DNA of 64,000 bases from Sideroxyarcus emersonii (GCF_021654335.1 NZ_AP023423.1:1487001-1551000); one strand, 5' to 3'. Numbered from the stretch's first letter, positions 7,902-17,741 are shown. The notes: a model not told the origin generated them from the sequence alone. Program-made: numbers and translations.

Positions 7902-10817
7902 TCATTGCGCACCGCCTTTCTTCTTGCCGCCGCCAAAATATGCCAGCCAGCTCGGATGTTCTTTCATGCCGGGATATTTCTTCATGGGTTCGAATTGCGG
8001 CGAGGTCTGCTCTGGCTCTCCTTCTTCCGCCTTGAAGATACGCACACGCACGTCATACCAGGCCGCCTGCCCGGTGATCGGGTCGGAGTTGGAATAACGC
8101 TTGCCATCGTGTTGGGCGGGCAGCTCTTCCGAAATGAGATGATTGAGCAGGAACCCTTTTTGCGATTCGTTCGCATCCGGCGACAGGTTCCATGCCCCTG
8201 CCGCCTTGCCGATGGCATTCCAGGTCCATACCGTACCCGGCTCCACCGATTCGCTGTAACGCGCCATGCAACGCACTTTGCCCCATTGCGACTCGCACCA
8301 TATCCAGTCGCCGTCGGCAATGCCCGCATTCTTCGCGGTCTGCGCATTGACGTAGAGGTAGTTGTGCGCGTGGATCTGGCGCAACCAGGCGTTCTGCGAG
8401 TCCCAGGAGTGGTACATCGCCATCGGACGCTGCGTCAGCGCGGTCAACGGATATTTGAGCTTGTCGCTGGTCTGCGTCTCCAGCGGTTCATAGTAGAACG
8501 GCAGCGGGTCGAAGAAAGTCTCGATGCGCTTCGCCAGATGCGCGGGCGGCTGTCGCGTGATGCTCTTGCCCTGCGCAGCCAGGCGGAACTTCTGCAACAC
8601 CTCGGAATATAGATGGATCAGGATCGGTTCGGAATAGCGCGTGATGCCGTTGCGCTGCGACCATTCGAGATAGCCCTTGTTCCAGTTGCGCATGAACTGG
8701 TAGGAACGCGGCAACACATGGTGGTGCACGCAATCGTTCTTGGCATACATCTCCCACTGGTTGGGGTTCGGCTCGCCGCGTATCGATTTCTCGCCGCCTT
8801 TGCCGCGCCAGCCGCTCAGGAAACCGATGCCGGATCCCGGCGCCGTCTCCCAGTTGACGATGAAATCGGGATAGTCGCGGTATTTGCGCTCGCCAGACTG
8901 GGTGACGAATGCCGGCAGTTTCAAACGCGTACCCAGTTCGATCAGAACCTCCTGGAACGGTTTGCACTCGCCGGTCGGCGGCACCACCGGAATGCGCACC
9001 GAATCCACCGGGCCGTCGAACTCGGAGATCGGGCGGTCCAGCATGGACATCACGTCATGACGCTCGAGGTAGGTCGTGTCCGGCAGGATCAGATCGGCGA
9101 ACGCGGTGGTTTCGGAATGGAATGCATCGCACACCACGATGAACGGGATCTTGTATTCGCCGTTCTCCTCCTTGTCGGTGAGCATCTTGCGCACCTCGGA
9201 CGTGTTCATGCTCGAGTTCCATGCCATGTTGGCCATGAACAGCAGCAGCGTGTCGATCTTGTACGGGTCGCCGCGCCATGCGTTGGTAATGACGTTGTGC
9301 ATCATGCCATGCACCGACAACGGATACTCCCACGAGAAAGCCTTGTCGATGCGCACCGGACTGCCATCCGGATTGACGAACAGATCGTCCGGATCGGACG
9401 GCCAGCCCAGCGCCATGCCGTCCAGCGGCGTGTTCGGCTGTACCGCACGAGGATCGTTCGGCGTACGCGCGCAAGGCGGGATGGGACGCGGGAACGGTGT
9501 CTTGTGGCGGAAGCCTCCCGGACGGTCGATGGTGCCCAGCAACGTCATCAGGATGGACAGTGCGCGTATCGTCTGGAAACCGTTGGAATGAGCGGCCAGT
9601 CCGCGCATCGCGTGAAAAGAGACCGGATTACCGGTGACGGTTTCGTGCTCCTTGCCCCAGGAGTCGGTCCAGGCGATCGGCAGTTCGATCTTCTGGTCGC
9701 GCGCAGTGATGCCCATCTCATGCGCCAGGCGACGAATGGTCTCGGCGGAAATGCCGGTGATCTGCTCCGCCCACTCCGGCGTGTAATCCTTGACGCGCTC
9801 CTGCAACAACTGGAAAGCCGGCTTGACCTTGGTACCGTCCGGCATCTTGAATTCCCCGAACAGGTACGGGTCGGCGCCTTCGGTATGCGTGACCACCGCT
9901 TTCTCGGTGTTGCGATCCCACCAAAGCTTGTTCTGCGGATCGTAACAGCCTTCTTCCTGAGGTACCTCGGTACGCACGAACATGCCGAACTCGTCATGCT
10001 CGGCATCGAGGTTCACCAGCTGCCCGGAGTTGGTATAGCGCACCAGGAAATCACGATCATACAGACCGAGCGCGATGATCTCGTGGATCAACGCCAGCAT
10101 CAATGCGCCGTCGGTTCCCGGGCGGATCGGCACCCATTCGTCCGCAATGGCCGAATAACCGGTGCGCACCGGATTGATCGAGATGAAACGACCTCCTTCA
10201 CGCTTGAATTTCGATAAAGCGATCTTCAGCGGATTGGAGTGATGGTCTTCGGCCGTGCCGATCATGATGAACAGCTTGGAGCGCTCGAGATCCGGGCCAC
10301 CGAACTCCCAGAAGGAGCCACCGATGGTGTAGATCATGCCCGCAGCCATATTCACCGAGCAGAACCCGCCATGCGCTGCATAGTTGGGCGTACCGAACTG
10401 GCGCGCGAACAAGCCGGTCAAGGCCTGCATCTGGTCGCGCCCGGTAAACAGCGCAAATTTCTTCGGGTCGGTCGCCCGCAGCTTGCCGAGGCGCTCGCCC
10501 AGGATGGAGAACGTCTCTTCCCAGCTGATCTCCTCGAACTCGCCCGCACCCCGCTCCGTTCCTGCTTTGCGACGCAACGGCTTGGTCAAACGAGCCGGCG
10601 AATACTGCTTCATGATGCCGGAAGAGCCCTTGGCGCAGATGACCCCGTTGTTCAGCGGGTGGTCCGGATTGCCGTCGATGTAGCGAACTTCGCCGTTACG
10701 CAGGTGCACACGGATACCGCAACGGCAGGCACACATATAACAGGTGGTATTGCGAATTTCGGTCTTTGCATCCGCGACGGGGGGTGAAAACGGGTCGTGC
10801 AATGGAGTCGATGACAT
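7902..10817 (-). CDS. soeA: Sulfite dehydrogenase molybdopterin subunit
   Basis: 971 aa molybdopterin oxidoreductase of the DMSO-reductase superfamily. The N-terminal cluster motif is C26-x2-C29-x3-C33-x27-C61, followed by the three molybdopterin domains and a C-terminal molydopterin-dinucleotide-binding domain (about residues 790-920). No twin-Arg signal is present, so the enzyme should stay in the cytoplasm, which distinguishes SoeA from exported PsrA/TtrA-like relatives. In sulfur oxidisers SoeABC oxidises sulfite directly to sulfate and delivers electrons to quinone. The gene heads the minus-strand set and diverges from sat. The family includes many substrates, so sulfite specificity rests on context. 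Confidence 0.85.
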   Translation of the reverse strand: MSSTPLHDPFSPPVADAKTEIRNTTCYMCACRCGIRVHLRNGEVRYIDGNPDHPLNNGVICAKGSSGIMKQYSPARLTKPLRRKAGTERGAGEFEEISWEETFSILGERLGKLRATDPKKFALFTGRDQMQALTGLFARQFGTPNYAAHGGFCSVNMAAGMIYTIGGSFWEFGGPDLERSKLFIMIGTAEDHHSNPLKIALSKFKREGGRFISINPVRTGYSAIADEWVPIRPGTDGALMLALIHEIIALGLYDRDFLVRYTNSGQLVNLDAEHDEFGMFVRTEVPQEEGCYDPQNKLWWDRNTEKAVVTHTEGADPYLFGEFKMPDGTKVKPAFQLLQERVKDYTPEWAEQITGISAETIRRLAHEMGITARDQKIELPIAWTDSWGKEHETVTGNPVSFHAMRGLAAHSNGFQTIRALSILMTLLGTIDRPGGFRHKTPFPRPIPPCARTPNDPRAVQPNTPLDGMALGWPSDPDDLFVNPDGSPVRIDKAFSWEYPLSVHGMMHNVITNAWRGDPYKIDTLLLFMANMAWNSSMNTSEVRKMLTDKEENGEYKIPFIVVCDAFHSETTAFADLILPDTTYLERHDVMSMLDRPISEFDGPVDSVRIPVVPPTGECKPFQEVLIELGTRLKLPAFVTQSGERKYRDYPDFIVNWETAPGSGIGFLSGWRGKGGEKSIRGEPNPNQWEMYAKNDCVHHHVLPRSYQFMRNWNKGYLEWSQRNGITRYSEPILIHLYSEVLQKFRLAAQGKSITRQPPAHLAKRIETFFDPLPFYYEPLETQTSDKLKYPLTALTQRPMAMYHSWDSQNAWLRQIHAHNYLYVNAQTAKNAGIADGDWIWCESQWGKVRCMARYSESVEPGTVWTWNAIGKAAGAWNLSPDANESQKGFLLNHLISEELPAQHDGKRYSNSDPITGQAAWYDVRVRIFKAEEGEPEQTSPQFEPMKKYPGMKEHPSWLAYFGGGKKKGGAQ

Positions 10818-10941
10818 GGATGGCTGGTAATTTAGTGATTATCGAGGTGCGACAGCCTCACCAAAATAGTCGGCTTTGCAGGGCGGCAAGTATGCGTATC
10901 GCACCACAGTGCTGCCATAGCCGTGATGAGTGATGAAGACA

Positions 10942-10982
10942 TAACCCATATGGGGGGTGTGACCTTCAACCCATGAGGGGTA
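10942..10982. promoter_or_regulatory. Tandem 7-2-7 inverted repeats in the soeA/sat divergent region
   Basis: TAACCCA-ta-TGGGGGG (10942-10957) and CAACCCA-tg-AGGGGTA (10967-10982), 25 bp apart centre to centre. They sit 125-165 bp upstream of soeA and 78-118 bp upstream of sat, so one pair could control both directions. The inner core CCCATATGGG is a perfect 10-bp palindrome. They match the pairs upstream of tusA and of the NarX-like kinase. The rest of the 242-bp gap (10818-11059) shows no further clear signal. Confidence 0.55.
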
Positions 10983-11059
10983 TCGCCGCCCCGCTCTTGT
11001 TGCTCTAGTGTGCTGACCAGAGATTCCATAAGTAGCTGAACCGAAATAGGGAGGCAAGT

Positions 11060-12274
11060 ATGGCATTAGTAAACCCGCATGGCGGGGGCGATCTCAAACC
11101 CTTGCTGCTGGTGGGGGAAGAGTTGACCGCCGAAATGAAACGGGCTCGCACGTATCCGAAAGTAATCGTGAGTTCGCGCGAAAAAGGCGACCTGATCATG
11201 CTCGGCATCGGCGGCTTTACGCCGCTGGACGGTTTCATGAGCCATGCCGACTGGCAAGGCGTATGCGACGGCATGACCATGACCAACGGCCTGTTCTGGC
11301 CCATCCCGATTACCCTCTCCACCGACAAACCCACCGCAGACACCATCCCCACCGGCACGGATATCGCCCTCATCGACCCGGACGACGACAGCATCCTCGC
11401 CACGATGCGGGTCACCGAAAAATACTCCATCGACAAGGCGCATGAATGTGCCACGGTGTTCGGCACCACCGACATGGAACACCCCGGCGTGAAGATGGTG
11501 ATGGAACAAGGTGCCGTGAACCTGTCCGGACCGGTGAAAGTCCTGTCGCAAGGTGGCTTCCCGCAGAAATACGGTACGCTGTTCATGACGCCGAAAGAAA
11601 CGCGGGCCCTGTTCACCGAACTGGGCTGGAGCAAGGTTGCCGCATTCCAGACGCGCAACCCGATGCACCGTTCGCATGAATATCTGGCCAAGGTGGCCAT
11701 CGAGGTCTGCGATGGCGTGCTCATCCACTCCCTGCTCGGCAACCTGAAGCCAGGCGACATACCGGCCGAAGTGCGCACCCATGCCATCATGGCGCTGACC
11801 AAACACTATTTCGTCGCCAAGACCATCGCCCAGGCCGGCTACCCGCTCGACATGCGCTATGCCGGTCCCCGCGAAGCGTTATTGCATGCGTTGTTCCGCC
11901 AGAACTACGGCTGTTCGCACCTGATCGTCGGTCGCGATCACGCCGGGGTCGGCAGTTACTACGGTCCGTTCGATGCACACCATATCTTCGACAAGATTCC
12001 CAAGGATGCGCTCGAAACACAGCCGCTCAAGATCGACTGGACGTTCTGGTGTTACAAGTGCGGCGGCATGGCTTCCGCCCGCACCTGCCCTCACGATGAT
12101 GCCGATCGCCTGCTGCTCTCCGGCACCAAGCTGCGCAAGATGCTTTCCGAAGGCTCCGATGTCCCGGCAGAATTCAGCCGCCCGGAAGTACTGGAGATAT
12201 TGCGCAAATACTACGCGGGACTGCAAGAGCATGAGAAGGTGGAAGTAAAACTGACGGGGCATTCCGCGAAGTAA
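11060..12274 (+). CDS. sat: Sulfate adenylyltransferase (dissimilatory type)
   Basis: 404 aa, matching the monofunctional prokaryotic/archaeal ATP sulfurylase used in dissimilatory sulfur metabolism; no APS-kinase domain follows. Catalytic motifs are visible: [11 protein letters not shown] (around residue 198) and [12 protein letters not shown] (around 292), plus a late Cys set (WCYKCGG ... RTCPHD) characteristic of this lineage and likely metal-binding. In sulfur oxidisers it runs toward ATP: APS + PPi gives ATP + sulfate, completing the indirect sulfite route begun by AprBA. aprM begins 62 bp downstream on the same strand, so sat-aprM-aprB-aprA is a plausible operon. Confidence 0.96.
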   Translation: MALVNPHGGGDLKPLLLVGEELTAEMKRARTYPKVIVSSREKGDLIMLGIGGFTPLDGFMSHADWQGVCDGMTMTNGLFWPIPITLSTDKPTADTIPTGTDIALIDPDDDSILATMRVTEKYSIDKAHECATVFGTTDMEHPGVKMVMEQGAVNLSGPVKVLSQGGFPQKYGTLFMTPKETRALFTELGWSKVAAFQTRNPMHRSHEYLAKVAIEVCDGVLIHSLLGNLKPGDIPAEVRTHAIMALTKHYFVAKTIAQAGYPLDMRYAGPREALLHALFRQNYGCSHLIVGRDHAGVGSYYGPFDAHHIFDKIPKDALETQPLKIDWTFWCYKCGGMASARTCPHDDADRLLLSGTKLRKMLSEGSDVPAEFSRPEVLEILRKYYAGLQEHEKVEVKLTGHSAK

Positions 12275-12336
12275 GGCCAGCGGACATTCCGGTCATTCAG
12301 GATGGTCATTCGTCTGCAATTATTGAGGAGAATCTA

Positions 12337-13173
12337 ATGTTCACGAGCAACCCCTTTGCCGAGCTTTCGGCATCAATTCCAACCAACGTCATGCAGGGGT
12401 ATATCGTCTTGATGGTCCTGCTGGTCATGATCGGGACGATACTTGACATGATGCATAAGAAAAGTGCGCAGTACTTTTTCGCAAATGCGGAAAAAGCGAA
12501 GAAGAGCGCAAAACGGTCAGTGAGTGGTGGAGAAAAAGCCTCGATTGCCGCCTCGGTGCTTGTGAACGAAGTACTGACTTCTGGCGAATTCAGCAATCCC
12601 AGACGCAGGCTTTCCCATCTGTTGACCATGTGGGGAACCATTATTTTCATCGTGACTACCGCGATTATGATTTTTGGCTATCCCACGCCGGCAACGCCCA
12701 CACCTGTATTGCTGCCGCAGCTCTGGCATATCGGTGCACTGATGCTGGCCGTTGGCGGATACTGGTTCTGGTTCTTCATCCGCGTTGATGTGTCTGCGGA
12801 AGGCCTTCCATGGTTCCGGTTCGAACGTGCTGATCTATTTATCCTCTCGCTGCTTGCCACTTCGACTTTCGCGCTGATCTGGTCATTCACTGGCGGTGGA
12901 TTAACCATATTCTTTGCCTTGTTCATCCTGTCAAGCACGGCTCTCTTTGGCGGCGTTTATTGGTCCAAGTTTGCCCACATGTTCTTTAAGCCCGCTGCCG
13001 CCTACCAGAAAAAAATTACCCGGGCCGATGGTTCTCGGGAGAATCTGCCTCCCGACTATGACCTGACGGATCCTGAAGTGCAGCGGAAGTTTCCGGATGT
13101 GCCTATGTATATGGGCAAAAACCCGCCAAACATGGGGCTGTGCATCAAGGCTGAAAGAGCAAAGCACTACTAA
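12337..13173 (+). CDS. aprM: AprM, membrane protein of the Apr complex
   Basis: 278 aa with about five to six hydrophobic segments (for example around residues 15-35, 95-115, 125-145, 165-200) and a soluble C-terminal tail of ~60 residues. Position directly before aprB-aprA is the known place of aprM in sulfur oxidisers that lack QmoABC; the protein is proposed to link the soluble AprBA to the quinone pool. GAGGAG lies 8 nt before the ATG. No cofactor motif is obvious, so its exact electron-transfer role remains inference. Confidence 0.85.
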   Translation: MFTSNPFAELSASIPTNVMQGYIVLMVLLVMIGTILDMMHKKSAQYFFANAEKAKKSAKRSVSGGEKASIAASVLVNEVLTSGEFSNPRRRLSHLLTMWGTIIFIVTTAIMIFGYPTPATPTPVLLPQLWHIGALMLAVGGYWFWFFIRVDVSAEGLPWFRFERADLFILSLLATSTFALIWSFTGGGLTIFFALFILSSTALFGGVYWSKFAHMFFKPAAAYQKKITRADGSRENLPPDYDLTDPEVQRKFPDVPMYMGKNPPNMGLCIKAERAKHY

Positions 13174-13216
13174 TGCCGACTTGACCAATTTTCCATAAGA
13201 ATTAGAGGAGTAACTT

Positions 13217-13699
13217 ATGCCGACCTTTGTATATATGACTCGTTGTGATGGTTGCGGAGAATGCGTTGACATCTGTCCGTCCGACATCATGCACATCGAC
13301 AAAACCCTTCGACGCGCTTACAACATCGAACCCAACATGTGCTGGGAATGTTACTCCTGTGTAAAAGCCTGCCCGCACCATGCGATTGATGTACGCGGTT
13401 ATGCGGACTTTGCACCGCTCGGTCACTCGGTACGAGTGATCCGGGATGAGGAAAAAGGCACCATTGCATGGCGCATCAAGTTCCGCAACGGCAAAAAAGA
13501 TATGGAGTTGTTAGCCCCCATCACGACCAAACCCTGGGGCTCGGCGACACCGGACCTCGCAAAGGTGCCCGCCCCCAGCAAGGAGATGCGCGACAGCCAA
13601 CTGCTGTTCAATGAGCCTAAATATATCCGCATGGATGACGGTGGATTGCACACACTGCAATCCAATGGCCTGGAAATCAAAAAAGGGGTGCAATACTAA
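13217..13699 (+). CDS. aprB: Adenylylsulfate reductase beta subunit
   Basis: 160 aa ferredoxin-like subunit with two [4Fe-4S] sites: C10-C13-C16-C20 (CDGCGECVDIC) and C42-C45-C48-C52 (CWECYSCVKAC), followed by the long C-terminal tail that wraps around AprA in known structures. It passes electrons from the AprA flavin (oxidative direction). AGAGGAG precedes the ATG. Its stop overlaps the aprA start by one base (TAATG), so the two are translationally coupled. Confidence 0.96.
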   Translation: MPTFVYMTRCDGCGECVDICPSDIMHIDKTLRRAYNIEPNMCWECYSCVKACPHHAIDVRGYADFAPLGHSVRVIRDEEKGTIAWRIKFRNGKKDMELLAPITTKPWGSATPDLAKVPAPSKEMRDSQLLFNEPKYIRMDDGGLHTLQSNGLEIKKGVQY

Positions 13700-15591
13700 T
13701 GAGCTACCAGACAATTATTGAAGACGATATCGACATCCTGGTTGTCGGTGCGGGCCTGGGCGGTACGGGTGCGGCATTCGAGGCGAGATATTGGGGACAG
13801 GACAAGAAGATCGTCATCGCCGAAAAGGCGAACATCATGCGTTCCGGTGCGGTCGCACAGGGCCTGTATGCGATCAACTGCTATATGGGAACACGCTTTG
13901 GCGAGAACAATCCCGAAGATCACGTGCGCTATGCGCGTATCGACCTGATGGGCATGGTGCGCGAAGACCTGCTGTTCGACATGGCACGCCACGTAGACTC
14001 CGCTGTGCATAACTTCGAAGAATGGGGTCTCCCCATCATGCGCAACGAGAAGAAGGGTTCGTTCCTGCGTGAAGGCCGCTGGCAGATCATGATCCACGGT
14101 GAATCCTACAAACCTATCGTTGCAGAAGCGGCCAAGAAGTCAGCGGACAAGGTTTTCAACCGCATCTGCGTGACGCACCTCCTGATGGATGAGTCGAAAG
14201 AGAACCGCGTTGCCGGTGCCGTGGGCTTTAATGTCCGCACGGGCAACTACCACGTATTCAAGTCCAAGACCGTTATCTGCGGTGCCGGTGGCGCATCCAA
14301 CATCTTCAAGCCGCGATCCGTGGGCGAAGGTGCCGGCCGGGTCTGGTACGCACCATGGTCATCAGGCTCCGCATATGGCCTTATGATCCAGGCGGGTGCG
14401 AAGATGACCCAGATGGAAAACCGCATCGTGCTGGCCCGCTTCAAGGATGGTTACGGTCCCGTAGGTGCCTACTTTCTGCATCTCAAGACCTACACCCAGA
14501 ATGCCTACGGTGAAGAGTACGAGTCCAAGTGGTTCCCGGAGCTACAGAAAATGGTCGGTAAGGAATACCTGGATCCGGAAGTTTCACACCGTACTCATCG
14601 TCCCATTCCGACCTGTCTGCGTAACCACGCAATCATCTCCGAGGTGAATGCGGGTCGCGGTCCTATTCACATGGTCACTATGGAAGCCTTCCAGGATCCG
14701 CATCTGGAAGAGATCGGCTGGCACAACTTCCTGGGCATGACAGTTGGCCAAGCAGTACTTTGGGCTGCCACCGACGTTGACCCGAAATACGAAAACCCCG
14801 AACTGACCACTTCCGAGCCATACGTAATGGGTTCGCACGCTACCGGTTGTGGCGCCTGGGTTTCCGGGCCGGAAGATGTATCTCCGCCAGAATACTTCTG
14901 GGGCTACAACCGCATGACGACCGTTGAAGGTCTGTTCGGTGCGGGTGATGCGGCTGGCGGTACACCTCACGCATTCTCATCAGGCTCCTTCACTGAAGGT
15001 CGTCTGGCTGCCAAGGCTGCCTGTAAATATATTGATGATGGCAAAGCAGCGGGCATCCGCGTTTCTGACGCTCAGATCAATCGCCGTAAAGAAGAGATCT
15101 ACAAGCCTCTGGAAACTTATAGCGTTTATAAAAACGAAGTGGTTGCGGGTAGCGTCAATCCCAACTTCATCAATCCAAGACAGGGGCTTGATCGTTTGCA
15201 GAAGCTGATGGATGAGTACTGTGGCGGTTTTGGTGTTAACTACATGACCAACGACAAGCTCCTGAATATCGGCCTCAAGAAGATGTTCATCCTGGGGCAG
15301 GATCTGGAAAAAGTCGCCGCTTCCGATATACACGAGTTGTTACGCGCATGGGAGCTGAAGCATCGTTTCCTGACGTCCGAAAGTGTATTCCAGCATACGC
15401 TGTTCCGTAAGGAGACGCGCTGGCCGGGTTACTACTACCGTGGTGATGCGATGAAGCTGGATGATGAGAACTGGCACGTACTGACAGTTTCCCGCCGTGA
15501 TCCCAAGACGGGGGAGTACACGATGGAAAAAGCACCGCTCTACCACTTGGTAGGCGATGTAGAAAAAGCTCCCCCAGAAAGCCATCACTAA
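13699..15591 (+). CDS. aprA: Adenylylsulfate reductase alpha subunit
   Basis: 630 aa flavoprotein of the fumarate-reductase/AprA family. The dinucleotide-binding motif VVGAGLGGTGAA is at residues ~15-27, and AprA-specific blocks follow, such as AEKANIMRSGAVAQGLYAINCYMG and RTHRPIPTCLRNH. It catalyses AMP + sulfite to adenylylsulfate (APS) in sulfur oxidisers; Sat then releases ATP. The gene is the last in the operon before a strong terminator. A strong sequence of this length leaves no real doubt about identity; whether it belongs to Apr lineage I or II needs a tree. Confidence 0.97.
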   Translation: MSYQTIIEDDIDILVVGAGLGGTGAAFEARYWGQDKKIVIAEKANIMRSGAVAQGLYAINCYMGTRFGENNPEDHVRYARIDLMGMVREDLLFDMARHVDSAVHNFEEWGLPIMRNEKKGSFLREGRWQIMIHGESYKPIVAEAAKKSADKVFNRICVTHLLMDESKENRVAGAVGFNVRTGNYHVFKSKTVICGAGGASNIFKPRSVGEGAGRVWYAPWSSGSAYGLMIQAGAKMTQMENRIVLARFKDGYGPVGAYFLHLKTYTQNAYGEEYESKWFPELQKMVGKEYLDPEVSHRTHRPIPTCLRNHAIISEVNAGRGPIHMVTMEAFQDPHLEEIGWHNFLGMTVGQAVLWAATDVDPKYENPELTTSEPYVMGSHATGCGAWVSGPEDVSPPEYFWGYNRMTTVEGLFGAGDAAGGTPHAFSSGSFTEGRLAAKAACKYIDDGKAAGIRVSDAQINRRKEEIYKPLETYSVYKNEVVAGSVNPNFINPRQGLDRLQKLMDEYCGGFGVNYMTNDKLLNIGLKKMFILGQDLEKVAASDIHELLRAWELKHRFLTSESVFQHTLFRKETRWPGYYYRGDAMKLDDENWHVLTVSRRDPKTGEYTMEKAPLYHLVGDVEKAPPESHH

Positions 15592-15670
15592 GCAATTTCA
15601 GGCTTGATTTAGCCGTTTTGTTCAATCGAGCCCATGCAGCTATTTGCAACAACTTGTCAGTGTATTGAAT

Positions 15671-15703
15671 GAGGACCGGCATATTCCTGTTGGTCCTCTT
15701 TTT
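15671..15703 (+). terminator. Rho-independent terminator after aprA
   Basis: Inverted repeat GAGGACC (15671-15677) / GGTCCTC (15692-15698) followed by TTTTT. It separates the apr operon from the accessory cluster that starts at 15782, which therefore needs its own promoter or readthrough. A perfect GATCATGATC palindrome lies at 15742-15751, between terminator and next start. Confidence 0.8.
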
Positions 15704-15781
15704 ATCTGTTTCGCCAACGTGGAATAATTGTTTCCATGAAAGATCATGATCAGGTGAAATATTTTTAATGGAGCGGGCTGG

Positions 15782-16132
15782 ATGAATATCATTGATAAGA
15801 CAGATGAAGAGATATTGGAGCTCGCAAATCCCATGTGGGCGGATTTGGTCAAATACTCGAATGAAGGCAACTACGGTGCTTTTACACGCAATTTTTCGAG
15901 CACTCTGATTGCCGGCGCCAATGAGGTTGAAATGGGAAAGCAATTTGCCAGAAGTGAACTGGCAAAGAACCTGTCACCGGACTATGAGTATCTTGGCATC
16001 ATACGTCGTGGTGAACATGTTACCGTGCTATACAAACAGAGAAGCTCGAAGAAAGCCGGCGAATGGCTGGGCAGGCTGGTGTTGGGTTATGAAAAAGACA
16101 AGGTAAGAATCTTTGGCGCTACCATATTTTAG
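15782..16132 (+). CDS. Unknown small protein, first gene of apr-linked accessory cluster
   Basis: 116 aa, not recognised. No signal peptide, no membrane segment, no Cys. The layout, with an N-terminal helical region (ELANPMWADLVKYSNEGNYGAFTRNF) followed by beta-strand-like stretches (YLGIIRRGEHVTVLYKQ, LGRLVLGYEKDKVRIFGATIF), resembles the NTF2/SnoaL-like fold, but this is a visual impression. The ATG at 15782 is used; the earlier ATG at 15768 runs into a stop after five codons. It is followed 24 bp later by the SlyD-like gene. Standing directly behind aprA, it may be a sulfur-metabolism accessory protein. Confidence 0.7.
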   Translation: MNIIDKTDEEILELANPMWADLVKYSNEGNYGAFTRNFSSTLIAGANEVEMGKQFARSELAKNLSPDYEYLGIIRRGEHVTVLYKQRSSKKAGEWLGRLVLGYEKDKVRIFGATIF

Positions 16133-16156
16133 ACAAGGTTTATATAAAGATTCGAT

Positions 16157-16666
16157 ATGTCAGATACCATTGAAGACGAAAAATTCGTTGAACTGAATTA
16201 CAAGGTCATCGATAACAAAACCGGCGACATACTCGTTACTGTGGATTATCCGTTGGGTTATGTTCATGGCGTGAATGATGTGATGTCTGAAGCCGTAACC
16301 AAGGCACTATATGGCAAGAAAGTAGGCGACATCATCGATGTGCCAATTGATACCACGCTGCTATACGGCGAGAGAGACGAATCACTGGTATTTACCGATC
16401 GCATAGAAAACGTCCCGGAAGAGTATCGCGAGGTCGGTATGACTATCACCATGGAAAATGAAAAGGGTGAGCCCCGAAACTTCATCGTTACCCGATTCGA
16501 CGACAAGACATTGACTGTCGACGGCAATAACCCTCTTTGCGGCAGAGAAGTCACTTTCACGTTGGAGGTCTTGTCGATACGCGATGCTACCGAGGAAGAG
16601 ATCGAGCTTGGCGGAGCGGTCGGCGCAGATCCGGACTTAAATGAAATACTCGACCGGGCAAAATGA
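16157..16666 (+). CDS. SlyD-like FKBP-type peptidyl-prolyl isomerase
   Basis: 169 aa with the split FKBP layout of SlyD: an FKBP half (FVELNYKVIDNKTGDIL; PLGYVHGVNDV), an inserted flap domain around residues 70-130, and the closing strand NPLCGREVTFTLEVLSI. The C-terminal His/Cys-rich metal tail of E. coli SlyD is absent; the end is acidic (EEIELGGAVGADPDLNEILDRAK). Such proteins are folding helpers and metallochaperones. Its stop overlaps the TPR gene start (ATGA), so the two are translated together. In this setting it might assist maturation of the Apr or other metalloproteins; that is inference. Confidence 0.85.
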   Translation: MSDTIEDEKFVELNYKVIDNKTGDILVTVDYPLGYVHGVNDVMSEAVTKALYGKKVGDIIDVPIDTTLLYGERDESLVFTDRIENVPEEYREVGMTITMENEKGEPRNFIVTRFDDKTLTVDGNNPLCGREVTFTLEVLSIRDATEEEIELGGAVGADPDLNEILDRAK

Positions 16667-17727
16667 AATTCTCGACAAACTACATAATTTATCCTGAAAA
16701 CAGGATACTGAAACGTGCAATAGCGAACGCAGCAGGCCTGCTGAGCGCAGATATGGCCGCTGCGGCTGTACCGGATACCCAAGTGGCGGTAGCGGACAAT
16801 TTTCGTTACACGCGGGGAAATTATGAGCAGCACCGTTTCAGTTCAAGGATTTTCGAGAGCTTACGTGAGGCGCTTGAGCTATCGCTGATAGATACACCTG
16901 CTACTGCCCGCCCCGCTCCCAATATTCGTCGCGATCAGGAACCTCTCGCCTGGGCTGAGACCCATAATAATCTGGGGAATATCCTTGCAGCACAGGGACA
17001 GCAGCGGAGAGATGCTGAATCGTTTGAACAGGCCATCCAGTGTTTCAGCAGTGCATTAGAGGAATTCAAACAGGAGTCTTCACCATTGGAATGGGCAGCT
17101 ACGCAATACAGCCTGGGCACGGCCAACCAGGCGCTGGGGCGGCTGCTTGACGATACCAAGCCGTTAAAGATCGCCGTCGATGCTTATACCAACGCTTTGC
17201 TGGTTTGGACTCGAGATGAGTTTCCGGAAGAATGGATGTGCACCATGCATCAACTGGGTTCTACTTTGCATACGTACGGAACATTGCTCAAAGGCAACCG
17301 TCAATTTCAGAAGTCCATTGTTGCCTATAAAAATGCGCTTGCCGTACTCGACGCTGACAATTACGCATTGGAGCTGACTGCCACACATAATAATCGGGCT
17401 GCCGCTTTGCATCATCTCGGCGAATCAGAAGAAAATCCTGATCGACTGAAAGAAGCGATAAATTCATATGAAAAGGCTTTGACGGTCAGTATGGAGCAGC
17501 AACTTCCTATTCATCTGGCGGTACTATGCCGGGTAAACAAGGCGACAGCACAGAATGCACTGGCAGAATTGACAAACGATACTCGGCTTGCAGAAGAAGT
17601 GGCCGATGAGTTTGAAGTGATTATCGAATGTTTTTCGCATGCTCTCCAGCCACTCTGTTTAAGGCATTGTGAGGAGCAAATGGATAAGGCAAGATCGCTG
17701 GCGCTTGCGAATAGCGCAAGCTGTTGA
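16663..17727 (+). CDS. Tetratricopeptide-repeat protein
   Basis: 354 aa with several TPR-like helical pairs from about residue 95 to 310, each containing an ATxxxLG / AVxAYxxAL pattern (WAETHNNLGNILAAQG, WAATQYSLGTANQALG, WMCTMHQLGSTLHTYG, LTATHNNRAAALHHLG). The repeat period is near 45-50 residues, longer than the canonical 34. No signal peptide or catalytic domain. Likely a cytoplasmic protein-binding scaffold. It overlaps slyD by 4 bp and abuts the HIT gene, pointing to a single operon. Confidence 0.85.
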   Translation: MKFSTNYIIYPENRILKRAIANAAGLLSADMAAAAVPDTQVAVADNFRYTRGNYEQHRFSSRIFESLREALELSLIDTPATARPAPNIRRDQEPLAWAETHNNLGNILAAQGQQRRDAESFEQAIQCFSSALEEFKQESSPLEWAATQYSLGTANQALGRLLDDTKPLKIAVDAYTNALLVWTRDEFPEEWMCTMHQLGSTLHTYGTLLKGNRQFQKSIVAYKNALAVLDADNYALELTATHNNRAAALHHLGESEENPDRLKEAINSYEKALTVSMEQQLPIHLAVLCRVNKATAQNALAELTNDTRLAEEVADEFEVIIECFSHALQPLCLRHCEEQMDKARSLALANSASC

Positions 17728-17741
17728 ATGGGGGACAGAAG

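Noticed and set aside
8613..10217. 534-codon plus-strand ORF opposite soeA
   Set aside because: Shadow of soeA; no start signal or recognisable motif.
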